Shown: positions 45,901-58,113 of the stretch, one piece after another | How the letters are laid out: every line of letters begins with the position of its first letter | Position numbering within the stretch: position 1 is the first letter of the stretch | Source of the DNA: Amaranthus tricolor | Lineage: Eukaryota > Streptophyta > Magnoliopsida > Caryophyllales > Amaranthaceae | DNA length: 64,000 nt | Assembly: GCF_026212465.1 (NCBI RefSeq) | Contig: NC_080058.1 | Location: 6,759,001 to 6,823,000 of the forward strand | Direction: 5' to 3' | The notes under the pieces: model-generated | Databases searched by the model: none | Told to the model about the DNA's origin: nothing | The model's input: only the letters and a program-made list of their open reading frames with translations | Made by a program: the position numbers and the translations under genes

Positions 45901-48157
45901 CGTCTCTCAAGAGACTAGTTGATCAGACATAATCTCTTTTTTTACAAGGATAAGGTTGTGTACATTAGACCCCGGTCAATTCCACGTAGGTGGAAGTCAT
46001 TAATAGAGAATATCATGCATATCATTTTAATCTCAACATATCAATCAAGATAACTTTATTGATATGATGATTATCTTGTAATATAATTATTTTATCTTGT
46101 AACTATTTATAAATAATATTACATGTGATCTTTATTTTAGTATTTATATTATTCTATGTAATATTTTAGATATTTCTTTCCTAGTATAAATACAATATAA
46201 GGTTATGATTAATATTAACAATTATTTTTAAACACTTTTCTAAACTCTCATAAACTCTCTACAGTCATTTGATGGCATTGGGGTAATGGAATGTTGATTT
46301 AGAACATTATTATCGGCCAACTAGACTTTAGACGTCTTAACCATGTCCTGTTTGTTACGAAAATCAGGTTCAGGCTAGTTTAGCTCCAAAAACAGCTGAT
46401 CCTCATCACTTGTGGGATCAATGCAAAATGAACCATGCACGTTGTTCTGCATCGCAGATTCAATTTTTTCAACGTAAGTTTTTCTGCACTGTAAGCAATT
46501 TATTTCACGGTCATTCTGTAATATTCTTTTTCGGTTTAAATAATTTTTTACTGCAGGATTCAGAATCGAAATGCTGAATGCAGTAAAAAGTTTCTCAAGG
46601 TCTCGACCAAACGGACTTTTTATTAATTCATGTTTTGCTCATTGCCAAACGGAGAGGCAAGACACATGGTTTGCTGATGAATCCCCTGTTCTACGAAACA
46701 AGGTACTTTCTATCAAGGAACCAACTCAACCAAAAGCTTAAACTGATGGTTGAGACCCCTGAGATATGTTATACACTCTAACACGCCCTCTTACACAAGA
46801 GCCCATTGGGCTAGAAGTGTGGATGCGCATAGGCACTGAATATTCTACTTCAAATGAGGGGTGGTTGAGATTCGAATTCGTGACCTCTTGTTGCGCTGGT
46901 TCTGATACTATGTCATGGAACCAATTTAACCAAAAACTCAAACTGATGGTTAAGGCCTCGGGATATGTTATATAGTATTTTGAATTCGTGATTCGCTTAA
47001 ATGACTCAAAAATAGCTCAAAATTGACCATAGTACACTTTTCTCTATTTTCGATTTGCGATTCTCAAAGAGATCAGCAGATCATGTGAGATAATTTTTTC
47101 ACAAACATTTATTTTGAGACATGAAATTTTAAATCAATAAAATATAGTGGTCAATGGTTAAGTTGTCTTGTCTAACCATTTGAGTTTATGATAATTTGAA
47201 GTTGTCTCATTTGCTAAACTATGATTAATTTTTGGTGTTAGAGAAGGAATAATAAGCTTTGGCCTCTAGATGTGGGGGCTAAGTGTGGGCACTTAGGAGG
47301 CTTGCATGTGCTTCAATAGGGAGGATTAGTTAGGATTGATTAAAGAATAAGACCAAAAGATACCATGCTTTGGTACATAAGATTTGACTCTTATCTTATT
47401 GGTATTAGAACCATAATGTAGAACTATTTAATACCTTCATAAACATTTCACAATTATTAAGTTTGTGGACCAATTTGTATAATATTGTATTCAATAAGAT
47501 AGAATCTAGCCTAGCGTTTTAACCATGATGGGTCATTGAAATTGACTATGATAATTAAACGAAAACAAAGTTCTTTTTTCCCTCCATTCTCCCAAAAAGC
47601 TCTCACGTTGTCGACAAAAGTGGAGCATTAGAAAAGTACGCGATAAGTAGGACTTCAGTCTCATCAAATTAATCCCGATAATGTCACAAACTCATTCAAT
47701 TCTTACAATAAACTCTTAATCATGATTCATAACTATAATTCTCTACGCCAACTTTGGCATCTCTACCATACTGTTGATGCTCCAATATATGTTACATACT
47801 TTATCATTATTAAAGGTATTCTCAAGTTAAAATTCCGACTTACTAAATATAGAAAACAATTGATTATTTTTCTCGAAACAAAAATGTGACTTATCATTTA
47901 GAGACCGCGAATAGAAGTGGCTTACTAACCCTTTGATAAAAATTAGAATCCGAAAAATCCTTATGTTTAGCTTCATCTTTTGCCTCGTTTCCATATTGAA
48001 ATGTACCTCACATATTCTCTGATTTTCGTTGTGTGGTACGATTTTGCAGCCCGTGGCCATAGCTGTTGGAGATTGGTATTTCGATCGAATGGGCGTCAAA
48101 CTTATTGATTGTGCATACCCTTGTGACGCTTCTTGTCACAACTTGATATTTCGATAA
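39993..48157 (+). CDS. pectin acetylesterase (CE13, Notum-like), 11 exons
   Basis: Removes acetyl groups from cell-wall pectin; secreted. Exons: 39993-40182, 42073-42155, 43146-43275, 43374-43447, 44028-44239, 44328-44388, 45029-45082, 45420-45497, 46368-46473, 46557-46702 and 48050-48157. All introns are GT-AG; coding length 1,242 bases, 413 residues, with every phase consistent. A hydrophobic signal peptide (about residues 4-24) is followed by [72 protein letters not shown] (nucleophile Ser195), [19 protein letters not shown] (Asp291) and [16 protein letters not shown] (His358), ending with a Cys-containing C-terminus. Length and motif order match plant pectin acetylesterases, and no defect is visible. 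The upstream ATG at 39993 is chosen because the signal peptide starts there. Several introns hold small transposons. Confidence 0.95.
42418..42803. mobile_element. hAT-like MITE in pectin acetylesterase intron 2
   Basis: 386 bp. Ends TAGAGGTGTTCAACAGGCC and, reverse-complemented, TATAGGTGCTCAACGAGGC; CGGGTCGGG/GACCCG-rich subterminal DNA. Flanking 8-mers GTTGGAAA and GTTAAAAA agree at 6/8. Confidence 0.75.
42862..43042. mobile_element. degenerate hAT-like MITE in intron 2
   Basis: Begins AGAGGTGTTCATTCGGATCG and ends near GGGTCTATTTTGAACACTT, pairing imperfectly as inverted ends of the same family as 42418-42803. An open frame that happens to cross it (42906-43328) includes exon 3 and is otherwise intronic. 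Confidence 0.5.
43527..43793. mobile_element. hAT-like MITE in pectin acetylesterase intron 4
   Basis: 267 bp. Ends TGGAGGTGTTCAATGGGCC and GGCCCGTTGAACACCTCTA; flanks GTGTCACA (43519-43526) and GTGTTACA (43794-43801), 7/8 identical. Confidence 0.88.
45717..45921. mobile_element. GAGACGGTCTC-family MITE in intron 8
   Basis: Left end TGTGAGAGACGGTC, right end ACGTCTCTCAAGAGAC. The core has about four degenerate units of about 22 bp, AAGTAAGCATTAAGAATA, interrupted by GGGCCGG/GGGCTGG. Confidence 0.6.
46711..46977 (-). mobile_element. second SMART copy in intron 10
   Basis: Reverse-oriented relative of 29494-29761. LTR-like repeats lie at about 46711-46783 and 46913-46977 (ATGGTTGAGRCC and GATATGTTATA). 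The complement of the primer-binding site, GGTTCTGATACTATG, is near 46898, and the middle has CCCATTGGGCTAGAAGTGTG as in the first copy. The LTR pair has diverged and the outer end is eroded, so this copy is older. Confidence 0.82.
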
Positions 48158-48809
48158 GACGAAATCATCAACAATATCTTCATCCTCGTCCTCATCCTCA
48201 GCATCCTCCGTGATTCATTACAACATGGTGTTTCTGCAAACGACTTTGCTCATTGAAGTCGTAATTGTAAAATTGATTGTTCAATAATTTGATATAAAGA
48301 TAAGGGTTTGATTATAAGGGCCGAAAATCGGCTTACTAGTTTTAGTCTTAGAGTGGTTGCTCTTCTTTGTAACCTTTAGTTTTACGTTAGAAGTATTATT
48401 GAACCTCATTTATTAAATTTAGGCATCATGTCAAAAAAATGTTACCTTCAATTTATGGTTAAGGTATTGAAGCTTCAACACCTTGTTGTGAATTGTTATA
48501 GTATCAGCAAAGAAATAGATTTAGTTCTCTATTTGATTTGTAGTAGTGCTTTATTTTTTTAATGTTGATGGGTATATTATTATTTGTGGTTATTTATTTT
48601 CATTGGATCGTCATTTTTTTGACAGTTTTGCCAGTGAATATTTTATCGATTGAAAAATACTCTAACAAATCAAAAAAATGTGAGTTGCACAAGTGTGCGA
48701 CTAGACCATTATTCAATTTAATTATTATTATTATTATGGAAAGAAACTTTTACACGAAGTTGGTGGGAGTTGAGAAATAAATTGAGCATCCACACCCTTT
48801 TAAAAACAA

Positions 48810-48849
<40 letters not shown>

Positions 48850-49818
48850 GTTATTTGTTTATATTTAATTTATATTAGTTTTGTTTATTATCTCAAATCG
48901 TATATTTTATTTTGTTAAAGATTTATTGTTTAAATAATAATTATTTATCATTGTTGTTGATGGATATTATTGTTAATAGTGAATGCTATTCAATAACTTT
49001 GGTTTAAGCTATATTAATTTTGTTTAAGATTAGTGATTAATAATTTGTTTTGTTTAAGATTTATTGTTATTATAGTTATTTAACATTTTCGTTTACGCAC
49101 ATTAATAGATAAATAGTGAGGATTATAATCCACAAGCCATTTGATCATTGGTATGAAATGGCGAGAATGAAAATAAATTTTAGCTTTAATTTTTATAAAA
49201 TATATTACGTCATTTTATGTGTTTTTCTTCATAATTTTTCCTTACCTTTATATCCCTTTTCAAATGGTAATAGATGATAATAAATTTTATGAGAAAAATA
49301 AATATTAGAATAAGATAAGACTAGTTATATAACTTATCATGTAGTTTTTCCAAACTAAATTACATTTAAAATATCAATAGTATTTCTATCATTAAGTTTA
49401 TTTCAATATACGTACAAAAAGGAAATAATAAAAGTGGTATAAACAAATTTAGATTAGTCTAATAATTTTAATTTTTCTTTTATGCTTATGACAACAATTT
49501 AATTATCACCGGATAGGAAAAATAATTATCTTTCCATGTTAACTATAAAAATCTTTTAATCTTCTAACCTATCGTTAAATAAAAAAAAGAAGACGAACAT
49601 TTTATTACCGGGAAATATACTATCAATGTTTTAGTTACTATTGATTGTGTTCTTTGTGTATGTTTTTAAGAGAGCTAATAGATTCACCAATTGAGTGTCG
49701 CCGTTCTGGTCGATTATTTAAATTGATTACAATACTAAATTAGAATTGCCTAACGTTAAATTATAAAAAGGATTTAAATTTGAACTCATAATCTTTATTT
49801 CAATAGTCAGTCTTTTTA
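48158..49818. other. 3' UTR of pectin acetylesterase, then spacer
   Basis: The first 270-300 bp after the stop are likely 3' UTR. An (ATT)n run lies at 48810-48849. 48900-49100 has several TTTGTTTAAGATT-like repeats. No gene. Confidence 0.45.
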
Positions 49819-50205
49819 GTGACCGTCTTTTTGAGAGATATTTCTCAGATTCAACCCACTAAATTTTAATGTCCAATTACTGTATCCTTAATGTCTACTT
49901 ATATTATCCTTAATGTCTACTTATAATATACTTAATGCCCACCAAAAAAGTACTTAAAAAGTTAAAATGCCTACTTACCATATTCTTATTGCCTACCGAA
50001 AAACTTAGCCTACTAGCCAACTTATCATATCTTTAATGTCTACTTACATACTTTAATACCTACTTACAATATAGTTAATGTCTATCGAGTAAAAGTACTT
50101 ACTATATTCTAAATGCATACTTACAATATTCTTAATGCCTACCGAAAAACTTACTCTATATTTTTCTTTTTAGGCCAATCCATCTAGAGATGGTCTCTCA
50201 TAAAA
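49819..50205. mobile_element. GAGACGGTCTC-family MITE with internal minisatellite
   Basis: Left end GACCGTCTTTTTGAGAGATA, right end TCTAGAGATGGTCTCTCA. The interior is an array of about ten degenerate 20-24-bp units of the form TTAATGTCTACTTATATTATCC. Confidence 0.7.
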
Positions 50206-50697
50206 ATTTATGTTATTTAAAAAACTGTTCTCTTTACCATATAATTAAAGCCCTAAACCCTGTATTACCTGTTTTCAATATGAAACCCTATATTACCTTT
50301 TGGTATACCGTGTATTAAAAATCGTAGCTGCTCTTATAATTGTACAAAGAATAATTTAAGAGGGATTTATTTTGAGACAATTTTAAGTGGAATAAATATT
50401 TTGTTTAAATTAATTAAAATAATAAATTTGTATTCAAAATACTCACTTTAGTTTCTTAATATTTAATATGTTAATTTAAATATTAAAATTAACATTTTAA
50501 ATATTAAAATATCTAATTCATTAATTATTTAAAAAAAATCAATTTGAAATTATATCACCATATGATCTCAAACAATGCCAAATTAGTTGGGACTTGGCCA
50601 CAGGCCCACAATAATGCGTAGAGTATTGACTCTACAATCGGCTAAAAGTTTTTTTCGATAGGAGTATTATACAATGATTATTTTAAGTCTTTTAAGA

Positions 50698-50900
50698 GAT
50701 TGTCTTTTTAAAAGGCTATTTTAAGTCTAATTTATTAAAGATTAATTTTTATTTATTATATTCTTAATATCTACTTATATTATTCTAAATGTTTACTTAA
50801 TGTATCTTTAAATGTCAACTTATATCATTTTTAATGCTTACTTATAATAATTTAAAAAATATATAATGAGCTGACCTAATTAGAGGTGGTCCCTCAAAAA
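50698..50900. mobile_element. GAGACGGTCTC-family MITE, shorter copy
   Basis: Left end TGTCTTTTTAAAAGG, right end TTAGAGGTGGTCCCTCA, with four to five TTAATGTCTACTTATATTAT-type units between. Confidence 0.6.
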
Positions 50901-51300
50901 ATTTGTGTACAATGATTATCACCATGGCAACTATTTTTGTGTTTGTTGGTACGTGGTAATATTTCTGATTTAATTTTAATCGAAGTTAATTTATAATAAT
51001 CTATTATAAAATATGAATAAGTTTTATGATTTAAAATTTATTGTAAAAGAGGGTAGAACTTATGTTACATACCTTGAACTATTTTTTGAAACATCATAAT
51101 TTTTAATTTTTTTCCTTCTTTAAAGTTGTATTTAGATTGATACTACATATTTCCTCCTATTCTAATGAAAGGCCTCAATTGTACCAGGAGTACTAAACAT
51201 TATTGTTTTTAAAAAATTGCAAGGACTTATCGTTTATAACATTTTCTCCAAATTGCAATTCACATCTTTTAAAAAATGGAAAACAAAGTGACCAATTTTA

Positions 51301-51765
51301 AAAAGCAAAAGTAATCTAGAATAATCAAACTTTTTAATGATTTTTCTAGAATAATCCCACTTATTGATTAACTATAAATAATCCCAACTTTAAGGGTATT
51401 TGCCTAGAGAAACTTTGGGTAATCCAATGATATGCTATAGTATAGTAAGTCATTCACCAAAAAAATTAAATTGAAAATTAATGTAAAATGAAAGAAAAAT
51501 TTTGAAAATTAACATAAAAAATTTTGATAATTAAAAAATTTTTTTAAAAAAATTTAATTATTTTTGTCACATTTTTTCTGTCATTTTATTTTAATTTATC
51601 TTTTTTTTAAAAAATAAAACTTATTATAACAAGTCATCGGGTTACCGAGTTTATTCTAAGAAAATATCCTTTAAAGTTGGAATTTTTTATAGTTAATCAA
51701 TAGGTGGAATTATTATAGGAAAATCATGAAAAGGTTAGATTATTCTAGGTAATTTTTCCTTTTAA
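51301..51765. mobile_element. foldback MITE with ~130-bp arms, copy 1
   Basis: The left arm holds ATCTAGAATAATC, CACTTATTGATTAACTAT, TTTAAGGGTATTTGCCTAGAG and GGGTAATCCAATGA. The right arm holds their complements: GGGTTACCGAG, TATCCTTTAAAGTTGG, ATAGTTAATCAATAGGTGG and GATTATTCTAGG. Non-coding, AT-rich loop. Same family as 60062-60478. Confidence 0.8.
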
Positions 51766-54700
51766 AAATTATTAGATTATCAACTTATATCAACACTATA
51801 AATAGAAATCATTTTATAAAATTAAGTTGCAAAATAAATTCTTTATAACTTCTTTTTTAAAACAGCTTCTTAATACAATAAAAATGTTCATAGCTACAAA
51901 AACAGAGATAAGTGACGTCAAGACTTAAGACTATGGTAAAAATATAAAAATATATCGTTACGATCTTTAATTATGTTAAAATCTTTTTTTTTTCACACGT
52001 ATTTCTTCTAAGACATAAATAATAATATAAAAAAAAGAGAATTTTAAATTAGTCGGATAGAAATAGGGTTTTGCTTTTACATTTATAGCAAAAATTTAAT
52101 TTTTACTACATACAAAAATAAATAATTAATTTAATTTCCTAATCCTTTTATCCTATCTTGAATAAAAAAAATGCGAAAAGTATTCTCCCCAAAGGGTCAC
52201 TAAGCGCCACAAGTTGACTGAGAATATGCAAAGACAGATAGTTTAGAGACTTAACAATTATACAAACAGCTAGCAAAGTCTTCGAAGTAAAGAAAGAGAA
52301 AGGAGAGGTGTAGAGCCGCCCCAATGATTTCAATGCTTAGCCAATAGAATATAAACCAAAGATTTTTTATATATTCTTGCTATGCGTATATTAATAATAA
52401 GTATTTAAAAATAAAAATATATAATAACGATTTTACTAGTCTATATGCACCAGGTGTATAAACTTAGACAATAAAATTGATAACCATTTAAAATTTCATA
52501 TAGAATATTCTCTAACATATTATTAAGTTTACCTATTTTAGAAAATATTTCCTATTAAAATAAAAATAATTATCAAATTTATCATTTAAACCTATACACT
52601 AGGCCGGTGTGTAGATTAAAAAATTACAATAATAATAATAACAATATTAATATAGTTTATCCTTTAAAAATAATCTTCATTGAAGTTATGTAGGACCTTA
52701 ACAAAAGAACATGAATGACCCAATAATTTGATTCACATGGGGCTCAATCACACTATGACAAAAACTTATGTACATTCATGCATATACTACTATACTATAC
52801 AATTTTTTTATTTCTTTAGTTTATTTCTTTGATAAAGCAATAGTTGAATTTTCTTTCTTATCATATATGGTATGTTTATTTATTCTTTCAAAATCAATCT
52901 ATTTTTATCAATACATATTATTTTATTTGTCAAAAATTATTAATTTTGTGTAATAGATCAAATATCGTTTACATATATGATTATAATTATAGTGTACTTA
53001 AACTCTAAACATTTTAAACTCAATATCTCTTTTAATATGTAAGTAATAACTTAATAGACTTGAATTAGACTTTTTTGTGATATAATAAATAAATATAAAC
53101 AAAACATGTATACTATTTTCTATGGTTATGGTGTATGTGGGTGCACGTGGGCATACACTCCTACAAAGCCCAAAAGTACCCTATGTGACCATACCCTTAA
53201 TTGAAAGGGACATCCTCAACCCATCACTCTCTCTTCTTCCTCTTCCCTTATCGTTTGTCAATATCATGTACGGAACCGCCTTGTTGAGGGTGCTCCAATA
53301 CTAAGTACTAACCGTTGTGAGTTGTGTGTGATATACTCTTACTATAGCCTTCTAGTGCCCTTAAATACGAGTAGAGCCATTAATTTGGTATTTTTGTTGT
53401 GATTTTGTGAATAACTATATTAATTGAAAGTAGGCACATATGAGTGGACAAAATTTTTTGGGAGGTAATTAGTATACGATAAAAACGGTTAGTCGAGTGA
53501 ATTTAAGTTATGTTATTTTTTATCAGATCAATTTCAAATCAAATCATTCTGATTTGTGATTTATTAGCTGTTTATAAAAATGTTTATTTTAATTTGATTA
53601 ATAATTCAAGATTCAATTTGATCGTAAAGATATAGTATGCATAAATTAAATCACATTGACATGTTAATTATCTACACACAAAATCTTATTAACTTAAATT
53701 CCAAATTCAACACATAGTTCGAACTTTTTAGTTATTTGCATGTAAAGTTAAACATATAGAAAGTTACTTGAAATTATATATGTTAAGTTTGTCTAATTAC
53801 AATAAATTTAATAATACTTCAACAAATTAATATATCATGTTTTATTTGTGACTTGAGCTAATTTTCCAACTTGTTTAATGTATTAGCGTACGATAAAACT
53901 ATGTTGTAATTAATCTCACGTAGGTTAGCAAAAATTCTCTAAGATGTATAGTTGTAATTTGTGTGTTGTTTAAAACGTCTAACCCAAAATACAATTATAT
54001 ACAAATAAAAAATAAAAAGGAATTATCACAAATTTAATTGGTCCCCATGTTTTATTTATTTTAAGAATTGAAAATAAAAAATTTGCTAGATGACATTGGA
54101 AATTGTAGTCTCTATTGATGGATTAAAAGTGATGAGTTGTGGTCCTTAAACCTTCATATAAATGCACCCAAACTTGCAAGGTCTGTTTGGAAAGTAGAAG
54201 TTGACTAATTGACTTCTCGTATTGGTTTGTGATCCGTACAAGTACATGGTCAAAAACAGGTTTAAATTTGTTCATTTGATTAAGTATGTCAATTTATGTG
54301 GTAAAATTAATCCATAGTGACCAAACAAAGTTTAGATTAATATGTGACATATATAAGATAATGGGTAGACAACTTAATTTTATTTATTAATAAATAATAA
54401 TTATAAATTAAAATTTATTATATTTATAAAACTGTTAATAAAGATCAACGAATGTTTTAATATGGATTAAATATAGCCAATGAATTTAATTTAATTCACA
54501 ACTAATGTAAAATCACGTACAATCAATTAAGTAATAAAATGGAACTTTGATAGTTCTTTTTAAAATTTGATCTCAATTGCCTGGATTTTAGAGAAAAAAC
54601 CATGTGATACAAATATGACGATGTAATACAACTTTAAATACATGATACAAAATAAAACTTAGTTATTATCCTTTTAAGTTTTAGGAACTCATTTCAATAG

Positions 54701-54779
54701 TTATTTTTGTACAACATAAGCAAAAACTTTTTTAAATTAATGCTACTAATATTCTTGAATCTTGATATTAGAAATGATA
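51766..54779. other. AT-rich intergenic region, no gene
   Basis: The only stretch of different composition is about 53120-53330, which has a GTGCACGTGGGC motif and a 60-residue open frame followed by CT-rich sequence; no domain is recognisable and no gene is claimed. Confidence 0.4.
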
Positions 54780-54781
54780 TA

Positions 54782-55032
54782 CTCTCTTCGGTTTCTTTTT
54801 ATTTGTCTATTTTACTTTTTTACGTATTTCAACGTAAATTTTAAGCTTCGATATCTCATAGTATGCATAATAAAAAATTGCAAAAATCATATATTAAAAT
54901 TATTTGCATCAAGACGAATTTAACAAGATGCCACATGAATATATTTTGTCTTCAATATATACTTTAAAAATCAAATTTAAATTTCTCTTTCATAAAGTGG
55001 AAAAATTTAAAATGAAAAAAAAATAGAGGGAA
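54782..55032. mobile_element. Stowaway-like MITE
   Basis: TA, then CTCTCTTCGGTTTCTTTTTA at the left, and AAAAAAATAGAGGGAA followed by TA at the right. Size and target fit Stowaway; the inverted ends are diverged. Confidence 0.6.
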
Positions 55033-55601
55033 TAAGTCAATTCAATTTAGTTGAGTAACAAAACCAAGGATAAAGAAATGAGGAAGCTAGTGCACAAACA
55101 CTAGTCCCTTAATTTCTTTTGTTTCACAATAACCGTTTAAGATACCATACTAATGACTATTTAAAGATTTACACCTACTTTAAAGATCCTATAATTAGAT
55201 AGTGAAGAACTTTAATATGTTGAATCCAAGTTGCAATTAGCAACTAATTAAATCTTTTCATAAGTTTAGGTTAATATAGAGATTAGACATCATCTTCACA
55301 TCCCATTGAAGGGGAACAAGCTCGAGATTAGAGATACCCAACAATTTTATCCTATATTGGCCCCACATCCTCCAAAGGCTAGAAAGTTCTTTCAAACTTA
55401 GAGTAGCTTTTTTGAAAAAAAAAAAAAACCCTAGCTACTACCACTAGTACTATTAATCTTCCCAAAATGATAGGTTTTCTTTTTTCTTGATAAGTGATTG
55501 AAACAAAACTACCACAAAGTTTTTATATTCTCTCCTATTTACTCTCATACTTTCATTTGATATTTTTATACTAATAATTTCATTTTGGAATTTTTATACC
55601 G

Positions 55602-55950
55602 GGATGTTTGGCAATGTAATTGACTGTTGGCTATGGATTGTTGGCTTTTAGCTTTTTAGTTGGCTTTTTTGACCAGTTAGAAATGTTAGCTGTTTTTGTT
55701 GGCTTTTAAACTAGTTTAAAAAACCAGCTGTTTATGGAGATGTTTGGTAAATTTAGTTATTAGTTGTTGGTTATTTATTAGAGAAAAAATCGGTCAATAA
55801 ACCAAAAACCAACTAAAAAAAACTAACTGGAATAGCTTTTATTTTTGCTTTAAATATTACTTACCAAACACTTTTATTGGTTGTTTGATCAATCAATAAG
55901 TCAAAACTAACAAAAAAAAGCTAAGTAAAAAACCATCAACCAAACACTCA
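55602..55950. mobile_element. hAT-type MITE with GTTTGGYAA ends
   Basis: The left end GGGATGTTTGGCAATG and the right end ACCATCAACCAAACACTCAT are imperfect inverted repeats. The core is rich in GTTGGCTTTTAG and complementary CCAACTAAAAAAAAC and can fold on itself. Borders are approximate. Confidence 0.5.
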
Positions 55951-57186
55951 TTATTTTTCGATCACTCTAAATTTATTTTTTATTAATCACTAAATTCATA
56001 ATGTTAACTTAGTGTATTAATTCCTGACTTGCATTTGTTTATTTTGTTTGGTCTATAACGATTTTAACTACCCATTCTACAACAATAAACAAAAGTACTG
56101 CATCACTTTCTTTTTGGGATTAAGGGTACACTGAATTGCTTTGCACTAATACTATTACTAGGTCCCCTTCACCAATATTAGGTCTAACGCAATTTTTTAG
56201 TTTCGAATTATAATGAATTATAATGTATTATGGTATAACAACTCATAATTATCATATATATTTTTTTAGTTATGTGAAATTACATATAATATTTAATATA
56301 AAAAATTGATGAGAAACAACCTGTTTGATACACTATTCTACAGATATCACTAAGTAAAATAAGATTACGATTATGTACATCTGACCATTCTAAACCTGTT
56401 TGATATCACTAAGTAATAACATTGAGGTTATAGAAGTATATAAAATGTCATTAATATTGTTGTTTCAGTTTAATTATTTTTTTATTTGTCCTTTTAAATT
56501 TGCATTACGATAGATTTTTTAAAATTATATAGTGCAGACTCGAGAGGAGGATAAAAACATAATTCCACCCAAAACTTAAATAAATGAGATTGGTGAAAAA
56601 ACAGGATCCGACAATGGACTCGTACAAAGTCGGAATTCACTCAACATGAAACTGACTTTCACTTGTGAATTGACAATTAGACAATGGTAGCCTGGTACAA
56701 GTATTACGTACTCTCTCTAGGATAGTAATAAACAAATAGAAAGTTTGGTTGTTTTTAAGAAAAAAATAGATATTTATAAAATTAGAAAAGAGTTAAATTG
56801 TGAGGGTGAGATGGTGAGATTAATGAAAATAAGTGAATTATTGCCTGAAAATAAAAATAATACAAGATAAAAGAAATAACCAAAAATCCAAAATAATGTT
56901 AGATACTTCGTATTCATTATTCAAGTTATTTTATATATTGCAATTAATGTGTGAGAAAAAATATAATTAAGTAGTACAATTCTGTTTAAATTGTCTAATC
57001 ACATATTTTTATAATAATATTTTTTTATAAGATTTAATTATAACATTAAATTGCGTAAAAAGTTAATTATAATGGATCGGAGAAGTGAAAGACGAGGGAA
57101 TACTAGTATAGATACATTTCCTTGAGTAGACTTTACAACTCAATCAGGATGTGAACTTTAATGGGTTAAATGTACAGATTCACCCT
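55951..57186. other. AT-rich spacer
   Basis: No gene. About 56705-57085 begins ACTCTCTCTAGGATAG and ends GGATCGGAGAAG, possibly a decayed Stowaway-like element. Confidence 0.35.
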
Positions 57187-57321
57187 TGACATGAAATGAT
57201 GTATAACGTAGTATATGTGACATGCTACTAGTATCTTATCTATTTTGCAGCCCCTATAAATGGCATGTCGATGGTGCATGTCACATATAGTCATATACCA
57301 TGTTTACATCATTTCATGTCA
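57187..57321. repeat. hairpin-forming inverted repeat (135 bp)
   Basis: The left arm TGACATGAAATGATGTA...TATATGTGACATGC (57187-57226) pairs with the right arm GCATGTCACATATA...TACATCATTTCATGTCA (about 57276-57321). One 7-base internal gap lies in the left arm, and the loop is about 50 bases. No flanking duplication was identified. Confidence 0.8.
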
Positions 57322-57682
57322 CATTAATTTACGTAACGTAATAAAAGGATAAAAAAACTTTTCAAGTTACAATCGTATTTCACTCATTTAATTTTCGATA
57401 TTATAGGAACAAATTATTTTTGAATTACGAGTCAAAAATTTTTTATTATGACCAATTAATTCTCAATCAAGTTTCATATTAATTTCAGATCAAATCAAAA
57501 TTTGACATGTCTACTTGAAATTAAACTATTTAATATTAAAAAATAAAGGAATAATCTCATTGGAGAGCTATGAAGCATACCTATTTTACAAGGTGGAAAA
57601 TTGTCTTTTTCAAAGATTAAAAACATGAAATTGCACTCATTAAATTTGCAAGGAGCATACCGAGAAATTCTTTGACTGCACT

Positions 57683-57775
57683 CTTCTTTATGGGTATGAG
57701 CTGCCGTTGTTCTTCTCTTTCCAGACCCTAATTATAATTTTCTATGAGCAGAATACAATGGGTATTATGATAATA
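57683..57775 (+). mobile_element. LINE 3'-tail fragment
   Basis: GGGTATGAGCTGCCGT, CCAGACCCTAATT and TCTATGAGCAGAATACA...GGGTATTATGATAA match the 3' UTR and end of the LINE at 59590-59690, so this is the extreme 3' end of a third copy. Confidence 0.75.
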
Positions 57776-57959
57776 ATATGTAGTTTCGTGGTTAATAATT
57801 ATTATTACTCTATAATATAATATAATTTGGAAGTATCCTTCCTCTGTCCTAGAAGTATCGGCATCGAGGGATGCTTGTAAATTAAAGGACGACACTATTG
57901 TTTCGCCCCAATAACTTGGGGTCCAAATAAAAACCAAATAAGTAAGCCACGTTACTATC

Positions 57960-58113
57960 CTCTTTAATTGATAGGTACAAATTTATGTCTTGTATTGTGT
58001 CTTTGTGACTTATTTAGTTGGGAAAATTCAACTAATTAAGAATGTTCCCAACTAAATAGGTCACAAAGATACAATACATAAGACATAAATTTGTACCCAA
58101 TTAATTAAAGAGA
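57960..58113. repeat. foldback/hairpin (about 150 bp) with ~60-bp arms
   Basis: The left arm has CTTTAATTGATAGGTACAAA, TTTATGTCTTGTATTG and CTTTGTGACTTATTTAGTTGGGAA. The right arm is its near-complement: TTCCCAACTAAATAGGTCACAAAG, CAATACATAAGACATAAA and TTTGTACCCAATTAATTAAAG. The loop is about 25-30 bases. It abuts the LINE fragment starting at about 58114. Confidence 0.88.

Noticed and set aside
53122..53304. 60-residue frame in a slightly GC-richer patch
   Set aside because: No domain, no splice partners, no homologous stretch elsewhere in the window; noted only as a composition change.
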